Positions 9,355 to 18,581 are shown, counted from the first letter of the stretch. The stretch: 64,000 nucleotides of DNA from Granulicella sapmiensis (GCA_026225395.1 JAMFSR010000026.1:186001-250000), one strand, 5' to 3'. Numbers and translations: made by a program. The notes: a model not told the origin generated them from the sequence alone.

Positions 9355-9532
9355 GCGCTTGCTCCCTTGCTTCCGTTTCTATCGCTTCTACCTGGCCCTC
9401 CGAGGTGGTTGTCGGATGAAGGCCTTTGCTGCGTACTGACTGTCTGCGGCCATCGATCCAGGCTCCGAGGAGGAGGAACGCTCCGAAGAGCATGACGGCG
9501 ATGATGGTTACGACGATGGCAAAAGTGCTCAT
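9323..9532 (-). CDS. Small single-span membrane protein in the sdh operon
   Basis: A 69-residue protein with one N-terminal membrane helix (FAIVVTIIAVMLFGAFLLLGAW) followed by a positively charged turn (DGRRQSVRSKG) and a polar tail, which predicts the tail in the cytoplasm. It starts 9 bases after sdhA, with AGAGAG upstream, and its end overlaps sdhB. I know no family for it. Its placement between the catalytic genes suggests an accessory or assembly role for complex II, which is inference only. Confidence 0.72.
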   Translation of the reverse strand: MSTFAIVVTIIAVMLFGAFLLLGAWIDGRRQSVRSKGLHPTTTSEGQVEAIETEAREQAHGSSSQNDQG

Positions 9533-9540
9533 TGCTCTCT

Positions 9541-11310
9541 TTAGGTCGACGTGTACACGCGGGGGCGTGGGGTGATGTATTGGGTGTCTACCTCTTCGTA
9601 CGTAATCTGCGGTGCGTCGTCGACGAAGGCTGCCTTCGTGGTCTTGAGGAACTTCTCGTCTTCGCGATTGGGGAAGTCGGGCTTGTAGTGGGCTCCGCGG
9701 GATTCATCGCGAAGGCGCGCGCCCTTTACGATGACGCGGGCGAGCTGCAGCATGTTCCAGAGCTGGCGGGTGAAGGCGAAGCTGGTGTTGGCCCACTGGC
9801 TCTTGTCCGAGAGGTTGACGTTGCGATAGCGGTCGAGCAGTTCGACGATCTTGGCGTCGGCCTCGTCGAGGCCGACGTTGTAACGCACGATGGTGGCGTG
9901 CTTGGTCATGGTCTCGCCGAGTTCGCGCCAGATCTTGAAGGGGTTTTCGGTGCCGGGATTATTGATGAGGACCTTGTTGAACCCGTTCTGACGTTGCAGC
10001 TCCGCCGCGTGGCCGCCGTCGCCTTCCTGCGCGGGCAGGGCCTTGGCGTACTCGATGGCCTTGGGGCCAGCGACGAAGCCGCCGTAGATGCAGGAGAGTA
10101 GCGAGTTCGCACCGAGGCGATTGGCACCGTGGATGGAGTAGTCGGCTTCGCCCGCGGCGAAGATGCCGGGGATATTGGTCTGCTGGTTGAAGTCCACCCA
10201 GAGGCCGCCCATGGTGTAGTGCATGCCAGGGAAGATCTTCATCGGGACTTTGCGGGGATCGTCGCCGACGAACTTCTCGTAGATTTCAAGGATGCCTTCG
10301 AGCTTGTTCTGGCGCTCGGGCGAAAGGTGCGAGACGTCGAGGTAGACCATGGGCTGGCCGTCGATGCCCATGTTGTCTTCATAGACGATCTTGAAGATTT
10401 CGCGCGTGGCGATGTCGCGCGGGACGAGGTTGCCGTACTTGGGGTAACGCTCTTCTAAGAAGTAGTAACGATCTGCTTCGGGGATGGACTGGGCGGCACG
10501 CTTGTCGGTGCGATCGCGCGGAACCCAGACGCGGCCGCCTTCGCCGCGGGCTGACTCGGACATCAGGCGCAGCTTGTCTTCGCCGGGAATGGCCGTGGGG
10601 TGGACCTGGATGAACTCGCCGTTGGCGTAGAACGCGCCCTGCTGATACAGCGCGGACTGCGCGGAGCCAGTGCAGACGACGGAGTTGGTGGACTTGCCGA
10701 AGATGGCGCCGTTGCCGCCGGTGCAGACGATGATGGCGTCTGCGGGGAAGGTGCGGGTTTCCATGCTGCGGAGGTCCATCGCGCAGATGCCGCGGGCTTC
10801 GCCTTTCGAGCCGAGGACGGCGGAGAGGAACTCCCATCCCTCGTACTTCTTCACCTTGCCTGCGGCTTCGAAGCGGCGAACCTGTTCGTCGAGCGCGTAG
10901 AGAAGCTGCTGGCCGGTCGTCGCACCGGCAAACGCCGTACGTTGATACAACGTCCCGCCGAAGCGGCGGAAGTCGAGCAGACCTTCGGGGGTGCGATTGA
11001 ACGGCACGCCCATGCGGTCGAGGAGGTCGATGATGGCCGGGCCCTGCGCGGTCATGGCCTTGACGGGGGTCTGGTTGGCGAGGAAGTCGCCGCCGTAGAC
11101 GGTGTCGTCGAAGTGCTTGAGGACCGTGTCGCCTTCGCCCTTGAGGTCCTTGGCGGCGTTGATGCCGCCCTGCGCGCATACCGAGTGCGAACGCTTGACC
11201 GGAACGATGGAAAAGAGGTCGACCGTGCCGCCGGCTTCGGCGATCTTGATGACGGCGGAGAGACCGGCGAGGCCTCCTCCGACGACGATGATGCGTGGTG
11301 TTGCTGCCAT
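9541..11310 (-). CDS. sdhA: Succinate dehydrogenase flavoprotein subunit
   Basis: A 589-residue catalytic subunit that oxidises succinate to fumarate. The FAD Rossmann motif VVGGGLAGLSA is near residue 10 and the flavin-linking histidine lies in RSHSVCAQGG (His about 42). Substrate-site motifs HPTAI, SESARGEGG, HYTMGGLWVD and GANRLGANSLL are all present. The layout is closer to the Bacillus-type enzyme. AGGAAG precedes ATG 11310. Flanked by two small membrane proteins within one operon. Confidence 0.96.
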   Translation of the reverse strand: MAATPRIIVVGGGLAGLSAVIKIAEAGGTVDLFSIVPVKRSHSVCAQGGINAAKDLKGEGDTVLKHFDDTVYGGDFLANQTPVKAMTAQGPAIIDLLDRMGVPFNRTPEGLLDFRRFGGTLYQRTAFAGATTGQQLLYALDEQVRRFEAAGKVKKYEGWEFLSAVLGSKGEARGICAMDLRSMETRTFPADAIIVCTGGNGAIFGKSTNSVVCTGSAQSALYQQGAFYANGEFIQVHPTAIPGEDKLRLMSESARGEGGRVWVPRDRTDKRAAQSIPEADRYYFLEERYPKYGNLVPRDIATREIFKIVYEDNMGIDGQPMVYLDVSHLSPERQNKLEGILEIYEKFVGDDPRKVPMKIFPGMHYTMGGLWVDFNQQTNIPGIFAAGEADYSIHGANRLGANSLLSCIYGGFVAGPKAIEYAKALPAQEGDGGHAAELQRQNGFNKVLINNPGTENPFKIWRELGETMTKHATIVRYNVGLDEADAKIVELLDRYRNVNLSDKSQWANTSFAFTRQLWNMLQLARVIVKGARLRDESRGAHYKPDFPNREDEKFLKTTKAAFVDDAPQITYEEVDTQYITPRPRVYTST

Positions 11311-11321
11311 GTGGTTTCTTC

Positions 11322-11639
11322 CTACTGATCAGGCGTTGATCGCGCGGGGCGCAGATGCGAGTTTGAATACAGAAATGTCAAAGCGAATGAGAAGAGAAAT
11401 GCTGCGAAACCGAGCGCGAAGATTGCAGGCCAGAGACTGTCCGGTCTTAAACGTCGATGGGCGGAGAAGACTTCTAAAAGATGGCTGATTGATCTCCGTC
11501 GCCACCACGGTGCATCTGGCATGCAGTCGTTGGTCTGTAAGTCCCATTCGATCTTCCACTGCGCGATGATCATCAGCGCAATTCCTGCGCAAGCGCACCA
11601 CCAGTTCAGCGGTATTCCTTTGATGAACTCGTGCGACAT
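11322..11639 (-). CDS. Two-span membrane protein in the sdh operon
   Basis: A 105-residue protein with two hydrophobic segments, CACAGIALMIIAQWKIEW near the N-terminus and AIFALGFAAFLFSFALTFLYS near the C-terminus, joined by a basic loop containing RRRS. GAGG lies 7 bases before ATG 11639, the gene starts 9 bases after sdhC and ends 11 bases before sdhA. I recognise no family and it does not look like SdhD, which this operon type lacks. A structural role in complex II is suggested by position only. Confidence 0.75.
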   Translation of the reverse strand: MSHEFIKGIPLNWWCACAGIALMIIAQWKIEWDLQTNDCMPDAPWWRRRSISHLLEVFSAHRRLRPDSLWPAIFALGFAAFLFSFALTFLYSNSHLRPARSTPDQ

Positions 11640-11648
11640 GGTCGAGCC

Positions 11649-12446
11649 TCATTGAACCTGCCCCGGCTGGCTCGGATTCGTCGTCCCCGGCGTAACAACG
11701 ACCGGTGCAGGCTCCGTAATCCCCGCAGGTTGTGGCGCCATGCTCGGGATTGGGGCATTGGGATACTTCCATACCACCGAATAGATGGCGATAAGTCCGA
11801 GGAAGCAAAGAGCGGTGCCACCGGCAGCACAGACGTAGCCGAACTTCTTGCGTGCCTCGTTGCCGGGCGTGATGCCCCACTTGGCGGCGAAGAGCCAGAT
11901 GCCGTAGGCGAAGTGCCAGCAGGTGGCGATCATCGCGATGACGTAGACGGCGAGGATCCAGGGGTTCGAGAGCTCTACCTGGACCTTGTGGAAGGCGTAG
12001 GCCGGGTTCTCCGGCAGGCTGACGCCGGAGAATCGCTGCGTCCAGACGTGGTAGCCGATATAGAGGAGCGCGATGATGCCGGTGACGCGCTGCATCACGT
12101 AGCCCCAGTTGCCGGCCCACGGATAGACGTTGACGCTGGCGCGGCCGCGGAAGGCGATCCAGACGCCGTAGAGCGCGTGGAAGGCGAGCGGAATGAAGAT
12201 GAACGCCCACTCCAGGATGCGGACGAGTGGAAGGCTGTTGAGGAACTTGACCTGCTGGGCGTAGGCGAGCGGGCCGTTCCAGGTTTCGAAGTTGGAGACG
12301 ATGTGCTCGACCAGGAACGCGCCGATGGGGATGATGCCCGAGAGCGAGTGTAGGCGACGCCAGAGGAAGCTGTGGCCCTCGCCGGTGCGGAGCGGCTGGA
12401 CGCCTTTGAGTTTGGTCGGGAGAGCGGGAGGTGCGGCTGCGGCCAT
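11649..12446 (-). CDS. sdhC: Succinate dehydrogenase cytochrome b558 subunit
   Basis: A 265-residue membrane anchor with five predicted helices and histidines placed for haem ligation: RRLHSLSGI, FHALYG, YIGYHVW and CWHFAYGIW. It takes electrons from SdhB to quinone. It is longer than the roughly 200-residue Bacillus protein because of a Pro/Thr-rich C-terminal tail after the last helix (about residue 230 on). CAGGAG lies upstream of ATG 12446. A promoter-like pair lies at 12518-12547, so sdhC probably opens the operon. Confidence 0.93.
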   Translation of the reverse strand: MAAAAPPALPTKLKGVQPLRTGEGHSFLWRRLHSLSGIIPIGAFLVEHIVSNFETWNGPLAYAQQVKFLNSLPLVRILEWAFIFIPLAFHALYGVWIAFRGRASVNVYPWAGNWGYVMQRVTGIIALLYIGYHVWTQRFSGVSLPENPAYAFHKVQVELSNPWILAVYVIAMIATCWHFAYGIWLFAAKWGITPGNEARKKFGYVCAAGGTALCFLGLIAIYSVVWKYPNAPIPSMAPQPAGITEPAPVVVTPGTTNPSQPGQVQ

Positions 12447-12517
12447 ACGGGGTGTGCTCCTGTTGCCCGAAGCCGCGATTGGCGCGGTAAATAAAGCGGT
12501 TCGGGTCGGCAGGAATG

Positions 12518-12547
12518 ATTATTCCGCCCGGCTTAATGGAGCGTCAA
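12518..12547 (-). promoter_or_regulatory. Candidate sigma-70 promoter of the sdh operon
   Basis: Reading the minus strand, TTGACG (12547-12542) is followed after 18 bases by AATAAT (12523-12518), 71 bases before the sdhC start. Five of six bases match consensus in each box. Confidence 0.55.
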
Positions 12548-12596
12548 GCAAGCGGACGCCGCAGTGCGCGGTTATCGTGCGTTTTGTGCGATATCG

Positions 12597-13217
12597 CTAG
12601 ACCGCGGCTTCGTGGAGCTTTGCCAGCAGGGCGCGGAAGGCTCTGCCGCGATGGCCGATCTGCCACTTCTGCTCGCGCGGAATCTCGGCCATGGTGAGGC
12701 CGAGTGCAGGCAGCAGAAAGAGAGGGTCGTAGCCGAAGCCGTCCGTTCCACGTGGCGCGGCGAGCAGCAGGCCGCCGACGTCGTCTTCCGCGCGGATGAG
12801 CACTTTGCCGTCGCGGGCGAGCGCCAATGCACAAACGAAGCGCGCGGAGCGGCTGGCGTTGGGAAGCTGTGCGAGGAGTGAGAGCAGGCAGCGGTTGTTG
12901 CGCTCGTCCTTGAGCGCGGGGGAGTGAGCGTTGAAGCCAAGGTCGTCGGCGAAGCGGGCGGAACGAACGCCGGGTTGGCCGCCGAGTGCATCGGCTTCGA
13001 GGCCGGAGTCGTCCGCGAAGACCAGCAGGCCGGGCGCGAGCAGCGAATAGGCGATGGCCTTCTTCTCGGCGTTGCCCATAAAGGTAGGGGCGTCTTCGAC
13101 AGGCTCGGGCATGGCGGCCAGGCCGGGCAAAGCAAGAACCTCAAAGCCGGCGGTGCTGGCGCTGGTGGAGAACTCGGCGAGTTTGCCGGGATTGCTGGTG
13201 GCCGCGTAAAGGAGCAT
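12597..13217 (-). CDS. rdgB: XTP/dITP diphosphatase (RdgB/HAM1)
   Basis: A house-cleaning enzyme that hydrolyses ITP, dITP and XTP to monophosphates, 206 residues. The family motifs appear in order: TSNPGKLAEF, FADDSGLEADALGGQPGV, ARF, GTDGFGYDPLF and near the end QIGHRGRAF (usually SHRGRA; here Gly replaces Ser). No clear Shine-Dalgarno precedes ATG 13217, and the gene sits 9 bases after the response regulator on the same strand, so it may rely on coupling. Confidence 0.94.
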   Translation of the reverse strand: MLLYAATSNPGKLAEFSTSASTAGFEVLALPGLAAMPEPVEDAPTFMGNAEKKAIAYSLLAPGLLVFADDSGLEADALGGQPGVRSARFADDLGFNAHSPALKDERNNRCLLSLLAQLPNASRSARFVCALALARDGKVLIRAEDDVGGLLLAAPRGTDGFGYDPLFLLPALGLTMAEIPREQKWQIGHRGRAFRALLAKLHEAAV

Positions 13218-13226
13218 AGTTCGATT

Positions 13227-13865
13227 CTAGGGGAGGCTGTTTTCAGGAGTCAGCTTGTCCCGGACGGGCCGGGTCGCGGCGAGCATCTCGAGCACCGTGC
13301 TATCGACCGCGTAGGTGATGGTGGTTCCACAGGAAGGGCACTCGGCGGTCTGGAGCGCGTGCGTTTCCGGGACGTCGTTTTCAATCGGAAAGGAACGAAG
13401 GCACTCGGTGCAGGTGGCGATGAGATATTCGGTGCTGCGTCGGTTGATCCACAGCGGAGCGTGGGTGTGCTTGGGCAGCGCGGGCAGGATGGGTGACTGG
13501 CTGTAGAGGTCGCGCATGGTGGCGATGAGTTCCTGCGGGGTATATCTGCCTTTCTGGAAGAAGGCGTTCATGAGCAGGCCGGAGGTCTGCAGATTGACGA
13601 TGAACTCTCCGCTGATGACAATGACGGCGATCTGCGGGAATCGGCGGCGAATGATGGCCAGCAGTTCGAAGCCGGACATGATGGGCATGCGGAGGTCGGA
13701 GATGATGATGTCCGGTGGGGTTTCGCGGAGGAGGCGAAGCGCTTCAAAGCCGTCGGTGGCAGTGCGGCAGACAAAGCCGTTGATTTCGAGAACGGCCTTC
13801 AAGCTTTCGAGGAGCAACGGCTCGTCGTCCACCAGCAACACGCGTGGTGCGAAATCCTTGGACAT
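13227..13865 (-). CDS. Response regulator with C-terminal zinc ribbon
   Basis: A 212-residue protein. Residues 8-120 form a receiver domain: VLLVDDEP, phosphate acceptor Asp57 in IISDLRMP, VIVISGEF and QKGR in the usual lysine position. After a linker, residues about 155-200 contain CTEC and CPSC pairs typical of a zinc ribbon, in place of a DNA-binding output. The start ATG 13865 has GAGG upstream; the frame extends farther without support. No histidine kinase lies beside it. The output may be protein-protein contact or RNA/DNA binding; the sequence does not decide. Confidence 0.85.
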   Translation of the reverse strand: MSKDFAPRVLLVDDEPLLLESLKAVLEINGFVCRTATDGFEALRLLRETPPDIIISDLRMPIMSGFELLAIIRRRFPQIAVIVISGEFIVNLQTSGLLMNAFFQKGRYTPQELIATMRDLYSQSPILPALPKHTHAPLWINRRSTEYLIATCTECLRSFPIENDVPETHALQTAECPSCGTTITYAVDSTVLEMLAATRPVRDKLTPENSLP

Positions 13866-13923
13866 TGTGGCGAGCCTCGTTCCCAGCAATACAAGCTTAC
13901 ATGCAATAAGGTGCATATGCAGG

Positions 13924-15348
13924 CTAGAGCGAGACAGTGTCGCGGGTAAGGATTTCGCGGATGAGCGGTTGAGGCTCGGTGCGTGTGTCCGAAATAGCGA
14001 CAGTCGCCTCAAGCATGCGGTACGGTTCCGCGAGAAGGGCTTCGTCTTCGCTGAACAGAGTGAAGATGGGATCGCCGATTTTCAGGTGGGTGCCGATTTT
14101 GGCGTGGGACTCAATGCCGGCGTGTGCGCTTACCGGATCGCCGGGTTTGGTGCGCCCTGCGCCGAGGCGTTGTACGGCCCAACCCACTTCGGTGCAGTCC
14201 ATGCCGGCGAGGTATCCCGTCCTCGAAGCCTTGAGAACGCGTGATGCTTTTGGTTTGTGGAACGCAGCTGGGTTGGTGAAGATGCTGGTGTCGCCCTTGT
14301 GCGCAGCGACGATGTGCAGCCACGACTTGTACGCCGCGCCGGAAGCTAGGATTTCGTCGGCCAGTTGAGCGCCGGCTTCGGGTGTGGCGGACTTGCCGCC
14401 GAAGTAGAGCATCCATCCGGAGAGGATTGTTGAAAGCTCGATAAGGTCTGCAGACATTGGGTGACGCCTGCCCTGCATGATGTCGACGCACTCCCACACT
14501 TCGATCCAGTTGCCGGAGAAGCGGCCCATGGGCTCGTCCATGGTGGTGAGCAGCGCCGCGGTGCGCGTGCCGGCCAACTCGCCGGTTGAGACCATCAACT
14601 CTGCAAGGAACTTCGATTTCTCGTACGTCGGCATAAACGCCCCGGAACCGACTTTGACGTCGAGCACGAGTCCCTTGAGATCTTCTGCGAGCTTCTTGCT
14701 CATGATGCTGGCCGTGATGAGGAACGGCGACTCGACCGTGCCGGTGTGGTCGCGCATGGCGTAGAGGATGCGGTCGGCGGGGACAAGCTTGGGCGTCTGG
14801 CCCATCATGGCGGCGTGGGTTTCGCGCAGGACTTCAGCCATGCGAACGAGACCGAGCTGCGTATCGAAGCCGGGAATCGTCTCCAGCTTATCGAGCGTTC
14901 CTCCGGTATGGCCGAGGCTGCGGCCGGAGATCATGGGGACCGAAATGCTCGGCGACATCTCGAGGCCCGCCGCGGCGACGATGGGCGCGATGAGCAGCGA
15001 GCTTTTATCGCCCACGCCGCCGGTGGAGTGTTTGTCCACGGTAAAGGTGTTGAGCGAGCTGGCGTCGAAGGTCTCCCCGGAGTAACGCATCGCGTTCGTC
15101 AGCCACGCAAGCTCGCGGTGCGACAGTCCGTGCTGGAAGATCGCCATCAGGATGGCGGCGATCTGCGCTTCGCTGATCTTGTCGGTTGCGGCGAGCAGCG
15201 TGGGATGTTCTCCGCGGCCTTCGGCGATTTTCTGCTCGCCGTAGAGCACGACGGTATGCACAAAGTGTTCCACTTCGGCCTGCGAAAGCTCTTCGCCGTG
15301 CCGCTTCTTGCGGATGATGTCGATGGGATGGATTGCGTGGCCTGGCAT
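13924..15348 (-). CDS. deoA: Pyrimidine-nucleoside (thymidine) phosphorylase
   Basis: A 474-residue enzyme that phosphorolyses thymidine, deoxyuridine or uridine to base and (deoxy)ribose-1-phosphate. Diagnostic motifs are IDIIRKKRHGEELS at the N-terminus, the phosphate loop VDKHSTGGVGDKSSL, MISGRSLGHTGGTLDKLE (substrate site) and DVKVGSGAFM. Length is slightly above the usual 430-450. Divergent from the cheA gene. The choice between DeoA and Pdp type is not resolved by eye, so the symbol is a family label. Confidence 0.92.
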   Translation of the reverse strand: MPGHAIHPIDIIRKKRHGEELSQAEVEHFVHTVVLYGEQKIAEGRGEHPTLLAATDKISEAQIAAILMAIFQHGLSHRELAWLTNAMRYSGETFDASSLNTFTVDKHSTGGVGDKSSLLIAPIVAAAGLEMSPSISVPMISGRSLGHTGGTLDKLETIPGFDTQLGLVRMAEVLRETHAAMMGQTPKLVPADRILYAMRDHTGTVESPFLITASIMSKKLAEDLKGLVLDVKVGSGAFMPTYEKSKFLAELMVSTGELAGTRTAALLTTMDEPMGRFSGNWIEVWECVDIMQGRRHPMSADLIELSTILSGWMLYFGGKSATPEAGAQLADEILASGAAYKSWLHIVAAHKGDTSIFTNPAAFHKPKASRVLKASRTGYLAGMDCTEVGWAVQRLGAGRTKPGDPVSAHAGIESHAKIGTHLKIGDPIFTLFSEDEALLAEPYRMLEATVAISDTRTEPQPLIREILTRDTVSL

Positions 15349-15508
15349 CGCTACTTCGCTTCGCCGAACGGGCGTGTGTTGATTGCGGGAGATGGGTGAG
15401 TCAGAAGCATAAGTCGTTTAGCGTAGTCGCTTAGCCGACGTGATGCAAGCTTTACCGGTTGGGCTCGCGGGTTCGCGGAAGTCATCGCGACATCGATAGT
15501 GTCGCGTT

Positions 15509-17716
15509 ATGCGACGCGGCCAGGCGTGGCTTATGTCTGTGCCGCGAAGTTCCGATACAGAGGATGTGGACGATCTCACCAAGGAATTTCTGATCGAGAG
15601 CGGCGAAGGGCTCGATTGCATGGAACGTTGTCTCAACGACCTGCAGGGCGGGACGGACAACGGTGCGTGGCTTGCCGAGATCTTTCGTGCCGTACACACA
15701 ATCAAAGGAACGGTCGGGTTCCTGGGCTTCACCAGGCTCGAACGGCTGGCGCATGCAGGTGAGGCGCTGCTGTCGCTGCTGCGCGACGGCAAATGCTGCG
15801 TCGATGCCGGCATGATCGACCTGCTTACACAGTTGATGGATCGACTTCGTGCTGTGCTGGAGCTGATTGAGACTGCCGGGCATGAGGGTAAACGGGAAGT
15901 CGACGACGACCAGGAGTTGATTGAAGCGCTAAATGGCGCCACTCGCGGAAGAAAGGTTGTGGCTTCCTCGCGCGGTACAGCTCCGCCGGAACGGCCTGGA
16001 AACGCTATTGAAACAACGGTGCGTGTCCAGGTGGAGACGCTGAACCGGTTGATGAATCTGGTCGGTGAGCTGGTTCAGACACGCAATCAATTTCTGCAGG
16101 CAGAGGTTTGCGAAGAAAGCTTTGCGCGCCTGGGCGAGCGTCTGGATAAAGTGACCGCCAGCCTTCGTGAGAGCGTAATGCAGGCGCGGATGCAGCCAGT
16201 CGCGCAGTTATTTCAGAGATTTCCGCGTTTGGCTCGCGAGGTGGCAACGGCATGCGGCAAGAGCGTGCGACTGGAGTTCAGCGGCGGAGAAACCGGACTG
16301 GATAAAAGTCTGCTCGAGAGACTGAAGGATCCGCTGGCCCATGCGGTGCGCAACGCAATAGACCACGGGATTGAGCCGCCGCAGGTCCGGCTCCAGTATG
16401 GCAAGCCTGCCGAAGGGAAGATTCAACTGCGCGCGTTCCATGAAGGTGGGCAGATTGTGTTGGAAGTGAAGGACGATGGGGCGGGCATCAGCGTTGAGAA
16501 GGTGGTAAAGCGTGCCGTCGAGCGCGGGCTGATCTCTGCCGAGAGCGCACCGGCGATCGGCAACACGAACGCGATGGAGTTGCTCTTCGAGCCGGGCTTT
16601 TCTACCAGCGACGAAATTACGATGATCTCCGGCCGCGGCGTGGGCCTGGATGTGGTTCGCGAGAATGTGGAGCGAATGGGCGGCACAGTAGAGCTTGAGT
16701 CTGCGCCTGGCGAAGGCACTACGTTGCGTCTGCGCGTTCCGCTCACGCTCGCCATCGTCCCAGCGCTTATCGCGCATTGTGGTGGGCAATCCTTCGCCGT
16801 GCCGCACAGCACTTTGCTGGAAATGGTCGTTCTCTATAAGCACGAGGAAGCCGAGCGTATCCAGCGTATCGGCAATGCGAAGATGTTTCTGTTGCGCGAA
16901 CGGCTGATCCCGCTGCTCGACTTGAGCGAGATGCTTGGCATCGGCAGCCATCAGGAAAATGGCTTTTATATTGCGATCCTCGAAGCCAAGGGGCGTCGCT
17001 TCGGGCTGATCGTGGATGACATGGACGAGCCGCAGGAGATTGTCGTCAAGCCGCTTTCGAGCGCGTTGAGCAGCCTGGGCGTTTACACCGGAGCAACCAT
17101 CCTTGGCGATGGAACGATCGCTCTGGTTCTCGATACAACCGGCCTGGCACGGTCTGCAAGGCTCTGCGAAACGCACGACCGGACCGCGACTGTGGAGGTT
17201 CCCAGGCAGCATGCCGCCAGTGTGAGTTCGCACGGCATCGAGAGCCGCATGATCCCTTTGCTGCTGCTTGTCGACCATCGCGGCCAGCGGGCGGTTATGC
17301 CGTTGGCTTGTGTGGAGCGCATTGAGCGGATGGAGCCCGGAACGGTGCAAACACTCGCAGGGGAGGGTGTGCTGCAGCACCGCGATGAACTCATCACCTT
17401 GGAAGACGCCGGCGGCTTGTTGCAACAAGCGCATTCCATGCGTGAAAGCGATCCAGTGGTTGTCTTGATTTGCAGCAGGCCGGCGATGAGCGATGTGTGT
17501 CTCGGGTTGATCGTTCGTGACGTGCTCGATGTTGTGGAGGGAGACGTTCTACCGCCATCGACCTCGCGCGAAGGAAGGGTAGCTCGGGTGGAAAGTGGGT
17601 TGGTAGCGTTCTATCCAGGCTTCGAACCGCAAACGCAAATAGAGGATTCACAAGGCGCGGTGCAGGCGAAACAAGAATGTGAGCGGAACGACGATGTGCT
17701 CAAGGAGGCTGCGTGA
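15509..17716 (+). CDS. cheA: Chemotaxis histidine kinase CheA with an extra CheW-like domain
   Basis: A 735-residue cytoplasmic kinase. Order of domains: Hpt (about 20-125, phospho-histidine 63 in AVHTIKGT), a short linker with no clear P2 CheY-binding domain, dimerisation helices (about 170-235), ATPase domain with N-box HAVRNAIDHGIEPP, DDGAGIS and GRGVGLDVV, a CheW-like P5 domain (about 415-555), and then a second region of CheW-like pattern (about 575-715, from IPLLLLVDHRGQ). ATG 15533 is an alternative start; neither has a good Shine-Dalgarno. First gene of cheAWYBR; the stop overlaps cheW by 4 bases. Confidence 0.93.
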   Translation: MRRGQAWLMSVPRSSDTEDVDDLTKEFLIESGEGLDCMERCLNDLQGGTDNGAWLAEIFRAVHTIKGTVGFLGFTRLERLAHAGEALLSLLRDGKCCVDAGMIDLLTQLMDRLRAVLELIETAGHEGKREVDDDQELIEALNGATRGRKVVASSRGTAPPERPGNAIETTVRVQVETLNRLMNLVGELVQTRNQFLQAEVCEESFARLGERLDKVTASLRESVMQARMQPVAQLFQRFPRLAREVATACGKSVRLEFSGGETGLDKSLLERLKDPLAHAVRNAIDHGIEPPQVRLQYGKPAEGKIQLRAFHEGGQIVLEVKDDGAGISVEKVVKRAVERGLISAESAPAIGNTNAMELLFEPGFSTSDEITMISGRGVGLDVVRENVERMGGTVELESAPGEGTTLRLRVPLTLAIVPALIAHCGGQSFAVPHSTLLEMVVLYKHEEAERIQRIGNAKMFLLRERLIPLLDLSEMLGIGSHQENGFYIAILEAKGRRFGLIVDDMDEPQEIVVKPLSSALSSLGVYTGATILGDGTIALVLDTTGLARSARLCETHDRTATVEVPRQHAASVSSHGIESRMIPLLLLVDHRGQRAVMPLACVERIERMEPGTVQTLAGEGVLQHRDELITLEDAGGLLQQAHSMRESDPVVVLICSRPAMSDVCLGLIVRDVLDVVEGDVLPPSTSREGRVARVESGLVAFYPGFEPQTQIEDSQGAVQAKQECERNDDVLKEAA

Positions 17717-18210
17717 GTTATCCGGATAAGTTGGAGGACAACAGTCTCCTTGGCCTATGCCGGTTTCGCAGCGGTGACGATCTGTTCGGGATCGATGCAT
17801 TTGCAGTATTGGAAGTGGTGGACGGCTGCGAGGTGCGCAAGGTGCCACGCGCACCGAAGTTTGTTGTGGGCGTGCTGGCATATCGCGGCGAAGTTTTGCT
17901 TGCTGTGAGCCTTCGCGTACTGCTGGGACTTGCGCCTGGCGTTGAAGCTTCGAGTGCAATGGTGCTGCGCGATACCCAAACGGGCGAGTTGTTCGCGCTG
18001 CTGGTCGATCAGCTGTTGGATGTCGTCACGGTTGCCGATGATGTATGGGAGCCAAATCCGGCTACGCTCGACGACCGTCTCGGGTTGCTGTTTTCAGGGG
18101 TCTATCGCGCCCCAGGCTCATCGCTGGTGCGTCTCGACCCGCAGCATCTGCAGCCTTCATGGTTGATGCAGCATCTCGATAGCGGACCGCGGATCGGAGG
18201 GCCGCGATGA
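17713..18210 (+). CDS. cheW: Chemotaxis coupling protein CheW
   Basis: A 165-residue CheW domain protein that links receptors to CheA. The pattern FRSGDDLFGIDAFAVLEV, KVPRAPKFVVGVLAYRGEVLL (the conserved RG turn) and LLVDQLLDVV matches the family. Start GTG 17713 overlaps the cheA stop (GTGA), and its own stop overlaps the cheY start (ATGA), so the three are translationally coupled. Confidence 0.92.
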   Translation: MSYPDKLEDNSLLGLCRFRSGDDLFGIDAFAVLEVVDGCEVRKVPRAPKFVVGVLAYRGEVLLAVSLRVLLGLAPGVEASSAMVLRDTQTGELFALLVDQLLDVVTVADDVWEPNPATLDDRLGLLFSGVYRAPGSSLVRLDPQHLQPSWLMQHLDSGPRIGGPR

Positions 18211-18581
18211 AGGTCTTGATTGTGGATGATTCGCGCGTGCTGCGGATGCATCTGGGCATTATGATGCGCGCCATGGGCTGGCAGATCGACGAAGCAGAAA
18301 ACGGCGCTCGCGCTCTGGAGCGGATGCGAGCCGGCGATACCTATGAGCTTGTGCTGATGGACGTGAACATGCCGGAGATGGATGGCATCGAGTGCGTCCG
18401 CATGTTGCGGAGCGAGCTTCCGGGGCTCGCAGCGAAGGTGATGATGGTGACCACCGAAGCAGACTTCCGGCTCATTGCCGATGTACTCGACAAGGGCGCC
18501 GACGAGTTCCTGATGAAGCCGTTCACGCGTGAGAACCTGCAGGCCAAGTTACAACTGATGTCGCTTCCTGTACGCGGTTGA
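18207..18581 (+). CDS. cheY: Single-domain response regulator CheY
   Basis: A 124-residue stand-alone receiver domain. VDDS acidic pocket, phospho-acceptor Asp52 in LMDVNMPEMDG, MVTTEA (Thr switch) and FLMKPF (conserved Lys) are all present. It should be phosphorylated by the neighbouring CheA. The start overlaps the cheW stop by 4 bases. Whether it acts on a flagellar motor, a pilus or another output cannot be told, because no motility genes lie in the window. Confidence 0.92.
   Translation: MKVLIVDDSRVLRMHLGIMMRAMGWQIDEAENGARALERMRAGDTYELVLMDVNMPEMDGIECVRMLRSELPGLAAKVMMVTTEADFRLIADVLDKGADEFLMKPFTRENLQAKLQLMSLPVRG

Noticed and set aside
16208..17434. 408-residue antisense frame over cheA
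   Set aside because: Antisense of a complete CheA with all motifs; composition typical of a shadow frame.
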